From Branchiostoma floridae (Eukaryota > Chordata > Leptocardii > Amphioxiformes > Branchiostomatidae), in contig NC_049992.1 of the NCBI RefSeq assembly GCF_000003815.2, positions 12,060,131 to 12,124,130 on the forward strand: 64,000 nt of DNA, written 5' to 3'. A program made the translations under genes and the position numbers. The notes under the pieces were generated by a model. It worked only from the letters and a program-made list of their open reading frames with translations. It made no database searches and was not told the origin of the DNA. This document shows positions 47,174-59,400 of the stretch, one piece after another (positions within the stretch are counted from its first letter, which is position 1; each line of letters begins with the position of its first letter).

Positions 47174-48988
47174 TACCTCAATTTTCTGAAGGCAAGTGTC
47201 CCTGGAATTAGCCTAATGTAAACAGGAATTGGAGAATATGGGCTCAAGTCCAGCCTTGGGTTTTCATCAGGTATACAACAGTATCCGTTTGTATATTCAA
47301 AATTTTCCAGGAAATTTGAAGGTGGTATCAGAGGATACCTGACCCCAGTCCAATCTCAAAACACGATAGATATTTTTTTTAGATATTTTTGAGATAGGGT
47401 CTGGTATCCAGGCTATATCAAAGGTTGAGGTTTGCATTATTGGAGTGTCATTTCTGGTTACAACATTGAACCTCTGAACGGCCGATAGTGAATGGCTATA
47501 AGCCCTACCATGGAACCATTTTGACACAACTACCTAACCTGTGTACCTTATTGTAAGTCTAGTGTTGTATCAGCTGCTAATCTGAGCTTGAGATGATTAC
47601 ACTGACAGATGGAACACTGTTGGAGTGCCAGCTAATGAACAGACCAGTCACCTGATCAGACTGAAACAGTGGTGGTCCCTTGTAGATGTCTGTCCACATG
47701 TTTTCAATCTAGCATTGGTAACTGATAACCTGACTGGGACTTGATGATGGCTACAGAGAAGGCCACATGATTTTGTCTTGAAAAATGGGTTTGGTTGAAA
47801 AGACCATGACAATGGTACAAATTTTATGCCTTTGAAACTGGAACTTCCCTTAATGGTTATTCCCAGAAACTATCTTTTTACATCTGTTTCGAATAACAGC
47901 AAATCAGTATCACCCCCTCCCCCCATTCCCCTCCTGTTACTGTAAGCTCATCTCCAGCCTTTTGGCAGAAAAAAACTGTATTCTTTACAGGGTTAGGCAA
48001 CATCTATATGCAGTAAACATACTCTGCATTATAATCAAGGCACAGTGATAGTTTATAGCTAGAGGATAAAGAAAATTTCAATTTTGAACCGGATCAGAAA
48101 AATTTAAATCCCAATCAATTCTCTTGATTAGAAGGGCTATGGTAGGACCTGGTCCTGCCTGGCAGAATTGTTCATCATCCTCCACTGTACTTCCTCTGAC
48201 ATCATGCCAGCACACAGAATGGCTTGTATTAGGGTTCCCTCAATACAGCTCATTGAGCAGAATTACCACGCAAATTACCAAGTCAACTAATCATCTTTTA
48301 ATGGAGGAAAACTAATTGCAAGTGAAAGTCTGCTTCTTCTTTTTTTGTCATGATAGGGTGCATGCAACTGCACTACAAGATGAACCAAAATGTGTGAAAA
48401 TTCGATATTATCAGTTGTTTATTATGATATGCTGCATGCTGCTATGTTTTGATATCAAAACGACTGGTCCCCTGAGTATCAATTACACATTTTTGTGCAT
48501 ATGTATATGAATTTCCATATTGTAGAAAATAGGAGGAAAATAAATCAATGTCAACTTTTGAGTAAATAATTTGTTCTTAATTCATCCCAGAGAAGCAGGA
48601 AAATCAAACCGATATTCGTTATGTAAAACAGGTCCTTGCACTAAAATAAAGATTTACGTTCGTCTGCATATGAATGTCTGGGTGTGTGAACAGAATTTCC
48701 AGCGGGCGCGGGCCGGGTTGTTATGAAAATAAGCGGCGTTTCTCCAAGACTCACGTCTACTAAAACGAAGACATCTTGAGGACAGGGGAACCCACCACAG
48801 CGCCCAGCAGGCACCAGCGTACCTTGCTATTAGCGGGAAGCAGCCAAGCAAGTCGGGCCGCGGTCTGGCGACGGGACCGGGCCGTCTCGGCAGGCAGACG
48901 GGCGGAAAAGCGGGCACAACCCCCTCGCTTTCCGGACAGTTCTGCGCAGGTTTTAGTGCGAATTCAGGCTAGAGAAAGCTCGACTTAC
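47174..48988. other. Left part of PHC intron 1 next to the first exon
   Basis: No coding sequence recognised. GC and CpG content rises after about 48690, consistent with the edge of a promoter CpG island. Confidence 0.4.
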
Positions 48989-49117
48989 CTCTCCGATTTT
49001 TGCTGGAATATCACACGCCTGCCTGGTGAAGCAGGAAGGGTGGAAAATGTGGAGAAAGCCCGTCTGTGCCTGCAATCTCGCTGGGTGATTGATGGGCTCC
49101 AGTCTGCAGCTTTGTTG
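48989..49117 (-). other. PHC: Predicted non-coding first exon of PHC
   Basis: On the minus strand a near-perfect donor (GAGAG|GTAAGT, last exon base 48989) ends a GC-rich stretch directly downstream of an ETS/YY1 promoter motif. It can join the acceptor before 41476, giving a 5'UTR. No transcript evidence is available; the 5' limit is approximate. Confidence 0.55.
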
Positions 49118-49134
49118 TCAAAATGGCGGAAGTG
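49118..49134 (-). promoter_or_regulatory. ETS plus YY1 core-promoter motif of PHC
   Basis: The minus strand reads CACTTCCGCCATTTTGA, which overlaps an ETS site (CTTCCG) and a YY1 site (GCCATTTT). Such sites lie at transcription starts of many TATA-less CpG-island genes. The position immediately upstream of the predicted PHC first exon supports this reading. Confidence 0.6.
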
Positions 49135-50105
49135 ACTTTGGGCTTAGAAGGCAGCCAAATGTATAGAGTTTTATAACGCCAATAATCTGGTCATTGGTAT
49201 CAAGAAAATACACATATTTCATACATATATAATACAAAATCTATATTTTAGTTAATCAATGAGATCATAAAGGGTTTGTGATACTGTTTATGGGCAAAAG
49301 TTCTCGTTACATTTTACGTTATGATGCGTTTAATTTTCCGGGGAAAGTGGGATATACCATTTGTACCTAGGGGCGTAATTATTATAATTTTGACTACGCC
49401 TTGATCTCAATCTTGATCATGTCATGAGAACAAATATTGGATGCTACTAGTATTTACTTGCGGATTTATGACCTTTCCTCTTTTTATCATAACTTTAACT
49501 TGCAAGTGTATCAGATATATTTGTTGTATCGATTTTTTCTGTTCTCCCTGACTATAACATGTGAGAAGAAACTCAATAAACTGGACACCGAACCTTTGAC
49601 TCGAGAGTAACATTTTGACCACCATCAAATATGACTAGGTGTTGTATGAAGCCTAATTGTGTTTCATAAACTTCTTTCATTGAGAAAAAAATTAACTATG
49701 CTGTCTTCTCTAATATGAAGAAAAAAATATACACAAGACATTCACAAAATAGAATATTGTAATGATATACAAAACTGTGATGCTTTCCAAAGTTGACCTG
49801 TAACATATGCTAAATTGAAAAGTCAACACCATGTGGAAAAAATAGAAATGCACATTGTAAATGTATGGGAAAATTGCCAACTTCTACAGTGTACCAAAAC
49901 ATACAAAATCAATGTACTCTAGCAACCATCATAGCATTAACTTACTGTGAAAACATTTGGTTCTTTATCTCCATATGAACACTATGTATTTTCAACTCTA
50001 TAAATAGAAATGAAAATTGCTGTCCCAAAACTCTACCAAACATCATTTACAAGAGAATCAATATGATTATCAAAATGTTGTTTGGACAAAACTACGTCTA
50101 CTAAA
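49135..50105. other. Intergenic region between PHC and the C3orf14-like gene
   Basis: AT-rich and without recognisable coding sequence. The right part should be the 3'UTR of the gene on the minus strand ending at 50106. Confidence 0.4.
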
Positions 50106-51604
50106 CTACATATATGGACTGTTGCTGGTTGGTCCCTTGTCCTTCATCTGTTTCTTCCACTGAGGCAGCTGGTCCTGAACTGTGGTCCAGTACATCGTCT
50201 GGGGAGGGACAAACAGAAAGAAATTTTCAGAACTTAGACAAAGTTTCATGTAGCATAGAAATTATGCAATTTCCTCAAAAAAATGAGAGTTGAAAAATTA
50301 AAGAAACATGGAAGGTTACAACAAGGAGCTTTCACTCAATGAAAGCTAATGGTTATATTTGAACATCCACCAAGTATAAAATCATGCAGTGATGTGCACG
50401 TTGTTATAAGGTGTAATATAGTGTAATTATGTAGACAGAATTCAAATCTGAAACATGCGTTTCCAACACTTATCTTAAATGCATGACTTCAAGTTTGGAA
50501 TATTGATTTTCACCTGTAGTTCAGTGAACTTGACATTGGGAGGCTGTCGTGCTATGTCCTTCATTTCTACTTGACTTCTCTTGATGTCCTGAGGAATAGA
50601 TACAGATACATGTATCAGTGAAACATGTCCTTGTTGATCCTTGGTTGTTTTTTTTAGAACAACTGGCACTCCACTAGTGATAACTGCGCTGTTAGATGCT
50701 TTATTTTCTCATGTCTCCACCCTGCCAGCGAGCCGCAGGTCTTCAAATCTCTGCTTTCTTATGTTACTATGCTAATGTTACCCGATAGTCCATGTGAGTC
50801 TATGCCAATTCAACTAACACCACTTTACAATCACATCCTTATCAAACAAACCTGATGAGCCTAAGAAATCATAGTAATTCCTACCCTGCAAAACAAAGGG
50901 TCATAAATGGATTTTTGACTGACTTTGAGTGTCATAACTTTCAACTAAATGCATGTTCTCAGAGTTGGTGATGGCATGACAATTTACATGACAGTTACAG
51001 AGGCTGCTACCCCAAGGGAAGAATATTTGTAATGGCATTAATGACCATTGGAGAGGATGGCATATTATGCAATGTCTGGGTAACCACCTGTAGGAGTTGT
51101 TTGTTCCTCTGCTGTACATGTGTCCAGTGAGCCTGGTGAACCTTCGCGCGGTGTTCCGAACTGTTCAGCTCACTCTGGGACAGATGCAGCAACTGTTCTC
51201 TCTTGGCAAGTCTGCAGATGCAAAAAAAGTTTGAATGTAATCACGGTTGATTAATCAAGGTAATTGTTGTAGACATATTTACTGTGCAGGATGCTGAAAT
51301 GACTTTTATGAAATAGCTCGAAATACAAAGGAAAATGAAAAGAGATGAGGATGCTGGAGAACTTAGGGAAAATATGCCACATATCAGTTACACAAGTGAT
51401 GGGTGATGAAGAAAGAAAGGATACAAATAATGTTAGTTTAACCATTATAACGTTAAAGTTACCATCGATGTTGTGTTTGAAGAGTGCAAATGATCCAAAA
51501 TTTGCAGAGATGCAAGACATAAAAGTTACTTACAGTTCTGCATGTTTTTGACTGAGCTGAATCTCCCTCGCCAACCATTTCTCTTCCTTCTGACTTCTGT
51601 CCAT
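50106..51604 (-). CDS. Small coiled-coil protein resembling C3orf14
   Basis: The four exons are 51534-51607, 51088-51211, 50514-50588 and 50106-50198. They join in frame and encode 120 residues from an ATG at 51604, one codon after the acceptor. The protein is helical and charged throughout (REIQLSQKHAELLAKREQLL, then HWTHVQQRNKQLL). It ends in a Trp-containing segment, MYWTTVQDQLPQWKKQMKDK. The EIxLSxxH start and YWxxVxxxxPxW end, the size of about 125 residues and the helical middle recall vertebrate C3orf14. That assignment is from memory of the family and is tentative. Function unknown. It is transcribed away from MRPL47, with a LINE fragment between the two. Confidence 0.65.
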
Positions 51605-51673
51605 GTCCTGAATATGAAAACAATTGGCTAAACACGGGTTAGACTGACTACAAACATGACCGACACGAATAAA

Positions 51674-52190
51674 GTTGTTGTTGTTGTTGTCCTCGTTTAA
51701 CGTCTATTATTTCGCTAGACGTGGCCTCTTGGTGCTGAGTAACACACGGTTTGCATTTGAGTCAATAGTCTCTCTTGGTATTTAACTCTTGGTTCCTTGT
51801 GCTTGAGAGTTGCTGGAGGAGTTTCTAGGAGAGTACGTCGAAACGGTGTGTACTCTCAATGTACTGGGAGAAGGCCATGTACATCTGTTTGTTGATTCCT
51901 TCTGAGAGGTCTTCTCTCATTCCAGCAAGCGTAGTGATGTCCGTGTCTCTGCTGTCCTCTGCTGTGTTGTATGTCTCATATATATTCTCCACTTCTAGCA
52001 GCATGTGTTGTCTTTCCTTTTCGTAGCGAGGGCAGTGGTACAGGAAGTGGTTGGTGGTCTCCACAGCGCCGCAGTTTGTGCAGCTAGGTGAGATTTCAGG
52101 GTTCATCCAGTTTTGATAGGAGTTGAGTCTGGTATGGCCGCTCACCGCAGACACAACATGAACGTCAGGACGCCATCTTTGCTTGGTATC
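51674..52190 (-). mobile_element. 5'-truncated LINE, C-terminal end of reverse transcriptase ORF plus (AAC)n tail
   Basis: The minus-strand frame from about 52184 to 51825 reads ...SGHTRLNSYQNWM...SCTNCGAVETTNHFLYHCP.YEKER. This is the Cys-His knuckle found at the C-terminus of many non-LTR retrotransposon polyproteins (TGH..L..Y...C..C...ET..H.L..CP). After the stop, 3'UTR sequence runs into AAC repeats at 51690-51674, typical of a LINE 3' tail. An upstream in-frame stop shows the 5' part is missing. It sits between the divergent C3orf14-like and MRPL47 genes. Confidence 0.8.
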
Positions 52191-52376
52191 TCATGGCTCA
52201 AAAGCGCCGACTTGTGGAAATTTATATTACTGCAGCAGCATGCCTTGTTAACCAATGGAGCGACACGTAGCGGCAAAATACAGTACTGCAGCCTTCCAAG
52301 TGAGAAGAAGCTGTTGACCTGCAGTACTGCAACTGACCGTCTAGAGGCGCTTCCAATTGACCTTTACGGAACAAAA

Positions 52377-54954
52377 ATGGCAGCGTGCATGTGTAGAAAT
52401 GGTCTATCAAACTCAAAGGGTATTTTCGACAGGGGGAAACACTGTCTGGGATCGAAATTGTTACTAAGGTAAGTATAGAGTCCAGAGGTAAAATATACAT
52501 GAAGCGAAAGTGTGTAAATTCGCGTGATTTTGACTGTAACGAAGTTGATGTGTGATGGGAGGATGTGTGATGGGAGGGGGGCATAATAGATTGAGTCTAA
52601 CTTGGTCTAGGTTAATAAAGTTTCAGGTCTTAACGCCATAATACTAAAGGCCTTGGAGTTGAGACACAGCCACCATGCCATGTACTATGATCAGGCAGAA
52701 ATACCAAGCACTGACAGGTCCCATAAGCGTGCAGTATCTTTCCTGAACTTTCCTGGCTTAGTTGTGTTTTTTGTAACGTTATGTCTTTTTTAATAGATCC
52801 TTGTTGATTCTTTGCAGATCATTAACAGTGACATCATCACCTCAAAAAGTATTTCACAGACTGACTTTTCAACAGCAACAGCCTGTAACATCAGCTGCAG
52901 TGTCCGGGTCAACATCTCTACAGGCCTTAACAAGAGTTCACACAAAAACTCTCCACACCAGTTCTACCTATCATGGAATAGAAGAGTTCTTTGACGATCC
53001 CAAAAATTGGGGCGAGAAAAATGTGAAACATGGTAGGCAAAAATGGCTTTATAAAATGTTTCTAACTGTGTGATTATAATGTGTTTTTAAAGCTCCAACT
53101 TCAATAGACCTTTATGGGTCCAATAAGCTTTCCAAGTTCCCTTATGCTTATCCTTTAAAAGGATTTTCATGTTCATTTTAGCTTGAGCTACATCGTATGA
53201 CCGTTTTCTTTTCTGTACTGTAGGTGATGCCTGGACCCTGGATCAACTCCGACAGAAAAGTAACGTGGACCTGTGGAAGTTGTGGTGAGTATTATATATA
53301 TATATATATATAGCACTGTTCCACTTCTTAAAATAGATGGCTAGTGAGAATGTAGGTACATGTACATTTTGAAAATGCCTGACCAGTTTTACCAACACAA
53401 ATTTAGGACATTAAAGATTTGATTTTTCTAATATGATAAAACAGTTAACGTTGTATTGTACTTGGAGTTTTTTTCCTAGAGTGTGCTTTAGTATGGCTGC
53501 TTGTACATGTATCGGAACATAACTGATTCTCTGACAGCACTGCTTACTATTAACAAAACCATATTTCATGTTAAACTTGAAGATAGGAGTGACTGCCATG
53601 CATATGCCTGTGTTGCAGGTACGTGTTACTGAAGGAGAGGAACATGCTGCTGACTCTGGAGCAGGAGGCCATCAGACAGGTGGAGAGGATGCCCAGTGAA
53701 GAGCGACTAGAGAAGGTAAGACCAGGGCTGTCTCCAGTTCATCATTTGTTTCCATCCTACTCATTGATAGGAAGAGCATGTTGTTCATTTTCCTTGTCAA
53801 ATATGTCATTTTAAGCTTATTTAAAGTACATTTTCAACAGTTTCATGACATTTTTGAGGCAAATGGGTTCAAATTTTCCGTCCCAACAAGCAAATTTCTG
53901 TCTCCGGACGGAAAGATGGGTCCTGGAGACAACCCTGGGTAAGACTGACCTAACAAAATTAAAGTGCAGTTACTACTGCTAATTAGATATAAATCATATA
54001 CAATGTTTCATACCAAAAGAATGTACAATATTAACTATAATTGAAACCATCTTTTTCCTTTGTGGTTTAATACGGAGTGATGTTACGCATAGCATATTGA
54101 GTGCCCATTTCTTTGAAGATACAGTCATAGCAGTATATTGCAAACATGAATACGAAAGTTATTATGACAGATCTGTTTGCTCCATGATTCTGAAAAGTGA
54201 AAGATTTGGTTCTATCTCCTATTCAGGTGACAGAGTCCATGGACAACCTGATTGAAGTGTTGTTGGAGCGAGAAAAAGCCCTGCGCCTGCTGAAAACTGG
54301 GAGGGAGGAGGAGGTTCCTGGGAAATTCCTCTTCAACGTCTTTGGGCAGAAGTACTACCGGCGCTTCAAACCCTACCCCATGCCTGTGATGATGAACACA
54401 TCCTTCAACAAGAAATACTGGACCTTCCCCACTTTTGTGGAGTATTACATCAGGTAGGATTTGGAGATCAACTTACTGCTTAGAAAATGTAGTTCAACAA
54501 CACACTGTTGTATTGGTACTCCATCTCTACGTGTGTTGCTACATTTGTATGTGTCCACTGTTTTCTGATACATCTTTACCACTTTGCTCATGCTTATATG
54601 AGCTTGAAAGTCAAACAAAAACCTAATGAGTCTGTCATCTTGTGAAATTTGAGTTGTTCTTTGTAAAGATACTAAAAGTACCAGTAGTTTGTTCAACTGT
54701 TGCTTTTTTGCCATGATCACCGTTTGCTAAATCTTTAGCTTCTCCTCTTGACTATTTTTTCTCTCAGATTGCGAGAAGAGAAATATGAGAAGAGGAAGTT
54801 TGCCCAGGCCCACGTGGAGCGGCGCTGGTGGGCCAAGATGGTGGAGAAGTTCCCCAACCTGAAGGACCAGAAGACGCCTTGGGAGGAACGGGAGGAGAAA
54901 AAACAACGAGACAAGGAGCAGAGACTACGAGAGATCAAGGAGAGGGACTATTAG
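52377..54954 (+). CDS. MRPL47: Mitochondrial large ribosomal subunit protein uL29m (complete)
   Basis: The six exons are 52377-52468, 52818-53032, 53224-53284, 53619-53715, 54227-54453 and 54768-54954. They total 879 nt and encode 292 residues. The N-terminus is Arg/Ser-rich without acids ([14 protein letters not shown]), as expected for a mitochondrial targeting peptide. The conserved core follows: [20 protein letters not shown], then [35 protein letters not shown] and [10 protein letters not shown]. This is the uL29 fold of MRPL47, near the exit of the mitoribosome tunnel. The C-terminus is a basic, highly charged helix ending EIKERDY. Human MRPL47 is somewhat shorter (about 250). The donor of exon 4 has been duplicated by a hAT insertion but the frame is intact. 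Poly(A) signal AATAAA at 55488. Confidence 0.95.
53723..53937. mobile_element. hAT-type element whose target duplication is a MRPL47 splice donor
   Basis: The 215-bp element has ends CAGGGCTGTCTCCAG and CTGGAGACAACCCTG (14 of 15 match inverted). It is flanked by perfect 8-bp copies of GGTAAGAC, at 53715-53722 and 53938-53945. The left copy is the last base of MRPL47 exon 4 plus its GTAAGAC donor, so the intron now starts with a donor, the element and a second donor. Confidence 0.92.
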
Positions 54955-56489
54955 GCTGTACTTTTGTCCCACAAGTTCTTTAAGTGTTAACAACATAGAG
55001 AAGGTCTAGGCTAGATCGAGCTCCTTAGTTTGTACATGTACTGGTATGTTCTACCAGGTACCTTGGATTTGGCTGGATAAACATGGAGGGACGTGACCAT
55101 GTCAGTCTCCATCTGTAGAATAACTACTCTCTGCAGAAATGTGACAAATACTGGTGTCTATCCTAAACATGTCTGTGTACAGTAAGTGTCTTACTCTTTC
55201 ATTGGATGCGTGGGGTATGAATTGGAAGAGTCAGATCTCAAAAGTAAGCATACTTTATTGCATACAGTATTTGCATGAGAAATTTGTAGATCTTTGAGAT
55301 TTTCAGAGTTGATAGAAACCGATCTTAGTACACCTTCTAAAATTAGAACAGTTTTGTCAATAGCTAGAAGCAAATCGGGGTAACCTTACTTTGCTGCCCA
55401 CTATTTCCTCTCATGTCAAGCACCAGTATCAAAGATATGACAAGTGTAGGTAACAAAGGCTTTATCCAGAGTCATAATTTCTTGCGGAATAAAAGAAACC
55501 CTCGTACATCTATTGCATATGTCTACACATTCTTGTATTTGTCATTCTGTGGTGAGATATATGTTGTTACAGTACCTACTTTCTCTTGACTCCATTTTCC
55601 ATGTAGCATTCCATAAACACATTTCAACTGACAATTTACAAATGATGAAGTACTCTTGCTTGTATCACTCTAAATTTCAACTATCTGAAGTTAAGGTATC
55701 CAAAATAATCACAGCAATATTGTGTAATATTTACGTTTACATTATACGTATGTACATATCACAGGCCATAAGATGGGTGTCCAATCTAAACCATTTAATA
55801 TTCAAGATTTTACTCCAATATCTTTGAGAAAGATTCTAACATTTTCTTCAATTCTTGCACCATGAAACCCTACACCACACTCATTCTATAGTTAGCCTAT
55901 AACATGAGTTAGGAATCCACACTGTAAATCTAAGCATGACACCTAGCTGAACACAGTAGTACTGCAATTTACATTTGACCACATTAGGCTCACAAACTGG
56001 TAAGAAGCATGAAAAAATCACATCACAAGCTTAAGTTTTAAGCATTCCTGCATAATAAGTTAAATAGCAAATTATCTTCTTCATATCTCTCATCTGTCAT
56101 GATCGAAATGCTTTCATAGAGCAAAAATTAATTGATGCAAAATCAACAAATCTTAAGACATACACAGTGTATATTGCTAGCTTTCTAAATGACCAGAAAA
56201 CCCATCAACAGAAAGCCTACAACATGGGTAAACAGGTTAGACTGCTGAACACAAGGTACATTGTAACATAATTACGACTTTAACATACGGTATACACCTA
56301 ACATTTGCCCCTTTTCATGTTTGCCCAGATGTTTACCACTTCCACAGCCCTTTCTCATAAACACAGATCACACTTGAGACAGTATCTGCTGGACCCCAAA
56401 TACTATATGATTCTTTCAACCTCAGACTGGGAGGTGTCCTCTTATATGACACTGTTGGCTCTTCCTCCAATATTGTAGAAATATCCTTC
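54955..56489. other. Convergent 3' flanks of MRPL47 and PEX5
   Basis: No coding sequence recognised. AATAAA at 55488-55493 suits MRPL47. For PEX5 on the minus strand the best candidate is ATTAAA (TTTAAT on the plus strand) near 55794. Confidence 0.45.
55488..55493 (+). terminator. Poly(A) signal AATAAA for MRPL47
   Basis: A canonical hexamer 534 bases after the MRPL47 stop. Confidence 0.5.
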
Positions 56490-59400
56490 TCAGACATCCA
56501 CCTCGTTGAGACGAAACTCGCTATTCAAGGCGTCTAGATCCTTGCGGTCGCAGTGTGCGTACAGTTCCGGCCGCCCCATGAGCGAGATGGCCATGCGTAA
56601 CGTGCTCCAGATGTTCTCCGACATGAGCGCCGCCTCTCCCTTGGGACCCTTGCCTGCTCTCTGCATGTTCAGGGCCGTCAGAAAGTGTTCTACTGCTTCC
56701 CTATCAAACACAGAAACAACAGCTCATTCAATTTCTAGCTATAGGGCATGTGTGGATGTACGCCATTAAGTGCAACACGCCTTTCAATGATATGTAATTG
56801 GATTTTGTGCAATTCTTTATACTTGTGACCGATTTATGAAGTTTGAGCACACAAAAATTGAACAAGCACATTTGGCTAAGGGTTCACAGAAAGCTCTTAT
56901 ATGTGACAATTTGATATGGGATGTATTTCTGCACGGTCAATGATCACTTAACTTCAAAGTAGCTAGATATTTCCAAAATCAATGCATCTACTGTAATTCC
57001 TGATTTTTTCAATGTACTGTTATGTTCACGGTTTTCACGGTGACCCCTGTAACATGAAGTTATCATTACCGGTAACAAATAAATCGCTGACATTTTTCAC
57101 ATGCACCTGCTACCACTGTGAACATTTAGGTCCAAGAACAAGTTACAGTAGATTTTCTCAGACCGTGAAAGTTTGTTACCGAGAAGACAAAGACAAAACT
57201 TCAGAAGAAGTGAGACGTACTTGTACACCCCCAGGTTGACACAGCTGATGCCCAGGTTGTACCGACTGCGTACAAACCCGGGCCGCAGCTGCAGGGCGTG
57301 CCTGTACGCCTGGATCGCCTCCTCACTCCTGTTCCCATTGGCTAGGGTGGCGCCAAGTCTGTTCCACAGGAGCGAATCCTGTGCAAGGACACAAAGCTAG
57401 CTGCTCAGATTTGCTACAGCATGTGGTTATGATACATTGTTCTGGCAAACCTAATCGATTAAGTCGTTCCAAATCTATACTAAATCCTTATCTTATGTCC
57501 AGGCCTTAGTCATACTATTAATAGTATTATAAGAGAACTAAGAGTTACTAGAAGATGCACAATGCAAGAAAAACACAAATTTTGTACTATCCACTGATAG
57601 ATACAAGTAAGGAAAAGACTGTATTTTTCAAATATTCATGATTATGTAGTCTTAATTTCTGATGAGAATATATTGCAGGGTTTCAGAAGGAAGCTTACAG
57701 TACTTGCCTTACACCCTCTGAACAATATCTCCTAACAAACTGTCTCCGAACATTACATGTCTCCTCCCATCCCTACCTCAGGTCTGACAGCCAGTGCAGC
57801 ATTGAAACAGTCCACAGCCTTGTCGTACTCCCCGGACAGGTTAAACAGCACCCCCAGACCACACTGCACATCTGGGTCAATGTTGTCCTTCGGTGCTCTC
57901 CTGGCTGCTTGGATGAACAGGTCCCGAACCTCATCATGTAGCTCACTGCAAACAACAACAGATATTACGATTATTAAGGTTAAGCATCCAGGTAAACGAT
58001 ATTCAACAATATATTGGATGTCACTCGAAATGTCCGGAAGTAAATCTCTGTTTTTATCCAGTCAAAAGTTATATCCCAACAAACTAAAGCACACAATTTT
58101 CAACCAGCACTTCAGCCTTCTTCAGCAAAACTAACCCACTCACTTCTGACATGTGACACATCAGTAGTGGAGCACCTAGTCGGGGAAAAAGGGGGTGAGA
58201 CTGCTTAACAGATATTATGTGTTTTTATCATATCACAGTGTCACTGATGAAAGACAACGGAAGGCTATCTGAAATGTCTGACCATTTCCAAAATCATATC
58301 CAGTTGCTTGTCAATGAGTAACTTCTTTTTGGCATGTTTTTATCAGAAACCTAGTTTGGAAACAAATCCACACCTTGACATGACGGAGCTGACTTTGGCT
58401 GTTGCCCCTGCTGCCTCTGCCCCCTGTGGAACCAGGTTGCTGTACTTGACAGAGTTGGCCAGCCAGGACTTGAGTGTCTGACAGGCCTGCTGCTGCATGG
58501 ACTCGTTGGTGTAGCTGACGGCCAGCGCCATCAGAGCTGTCAGGTTCTGCGGCTGCAGCTCCAGACACCTGCAGGACATGGTGGATGAAAAAAGTATGTG
58601 TGCATGTGTTAGAGTAGTACAGATCTGCCAATGTTTAGTATGCATGCGTGCAGGAGAACAGAGTCTGGACATAGGGGCTCCACCTGAATACATGTTGTTT
58701 TGTTTACGCATGTCTGTGTGTGAATCTTTCCTTAAGGTAAAGAGGGGCGAAAGGCAAATTTACAGTATGTAAATGATGTCAAGATCTGTAACTAAGTGTT
58801 TTGGAGAGAGTTTTAAGCACTCATGATCACTCATTTCTTTCAGCTACAGGCTTGAAAAATAACATACAACATTCAGTACAGATTCTCCACCCCTTGTACG
58901 TACCTTTTTGGCATTAAGCATTGAAATATGAAATATTTTGCGTACATTTACTGAGAGCATGTTAAATAATACATATTAAGGCACAAACAAATATTTCCAA
59001 AAACAGAAAAGAATCAGACAAACCTTTTCAGTGCACTGATGGCATGTTGTTCTTGCTCATTCTCTGCTTGGCTGGTACCTAGGTACTGCCATGCCTGCAT
59101 AAAGCACAGAGACACACAACATTATATTGTCAAACTTTGGTGGGATTTTCCTCTTACTGGAATCTGTCATATCCAAATCTGCCCAGTCTAAGCTGTGTTG
59201 TTGGTAGGCCTGTTCTTAAACTCATCTGTTTGACTGCTCCACTATTCAAACGACAGTTATGCTTTGTTTCAACTTGTTCAGTGCATGACTACCCTCAACC
59301 AAAGAATCAATGATTTAAAACAGTCAAGCCATTATTCCTAGCCCCCACTGTGTTCCACAAACACAATGTCCATGTACTTAACAGCAGACACCATAGACCA

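Noticed and set aside
48776..49135. 119-codon plus-strand frame in a GC-rich region
   Set aside because: GC-rich promoter region with few stops by chance; the minus strand has a consensus donor and core-promoter motifs instead.
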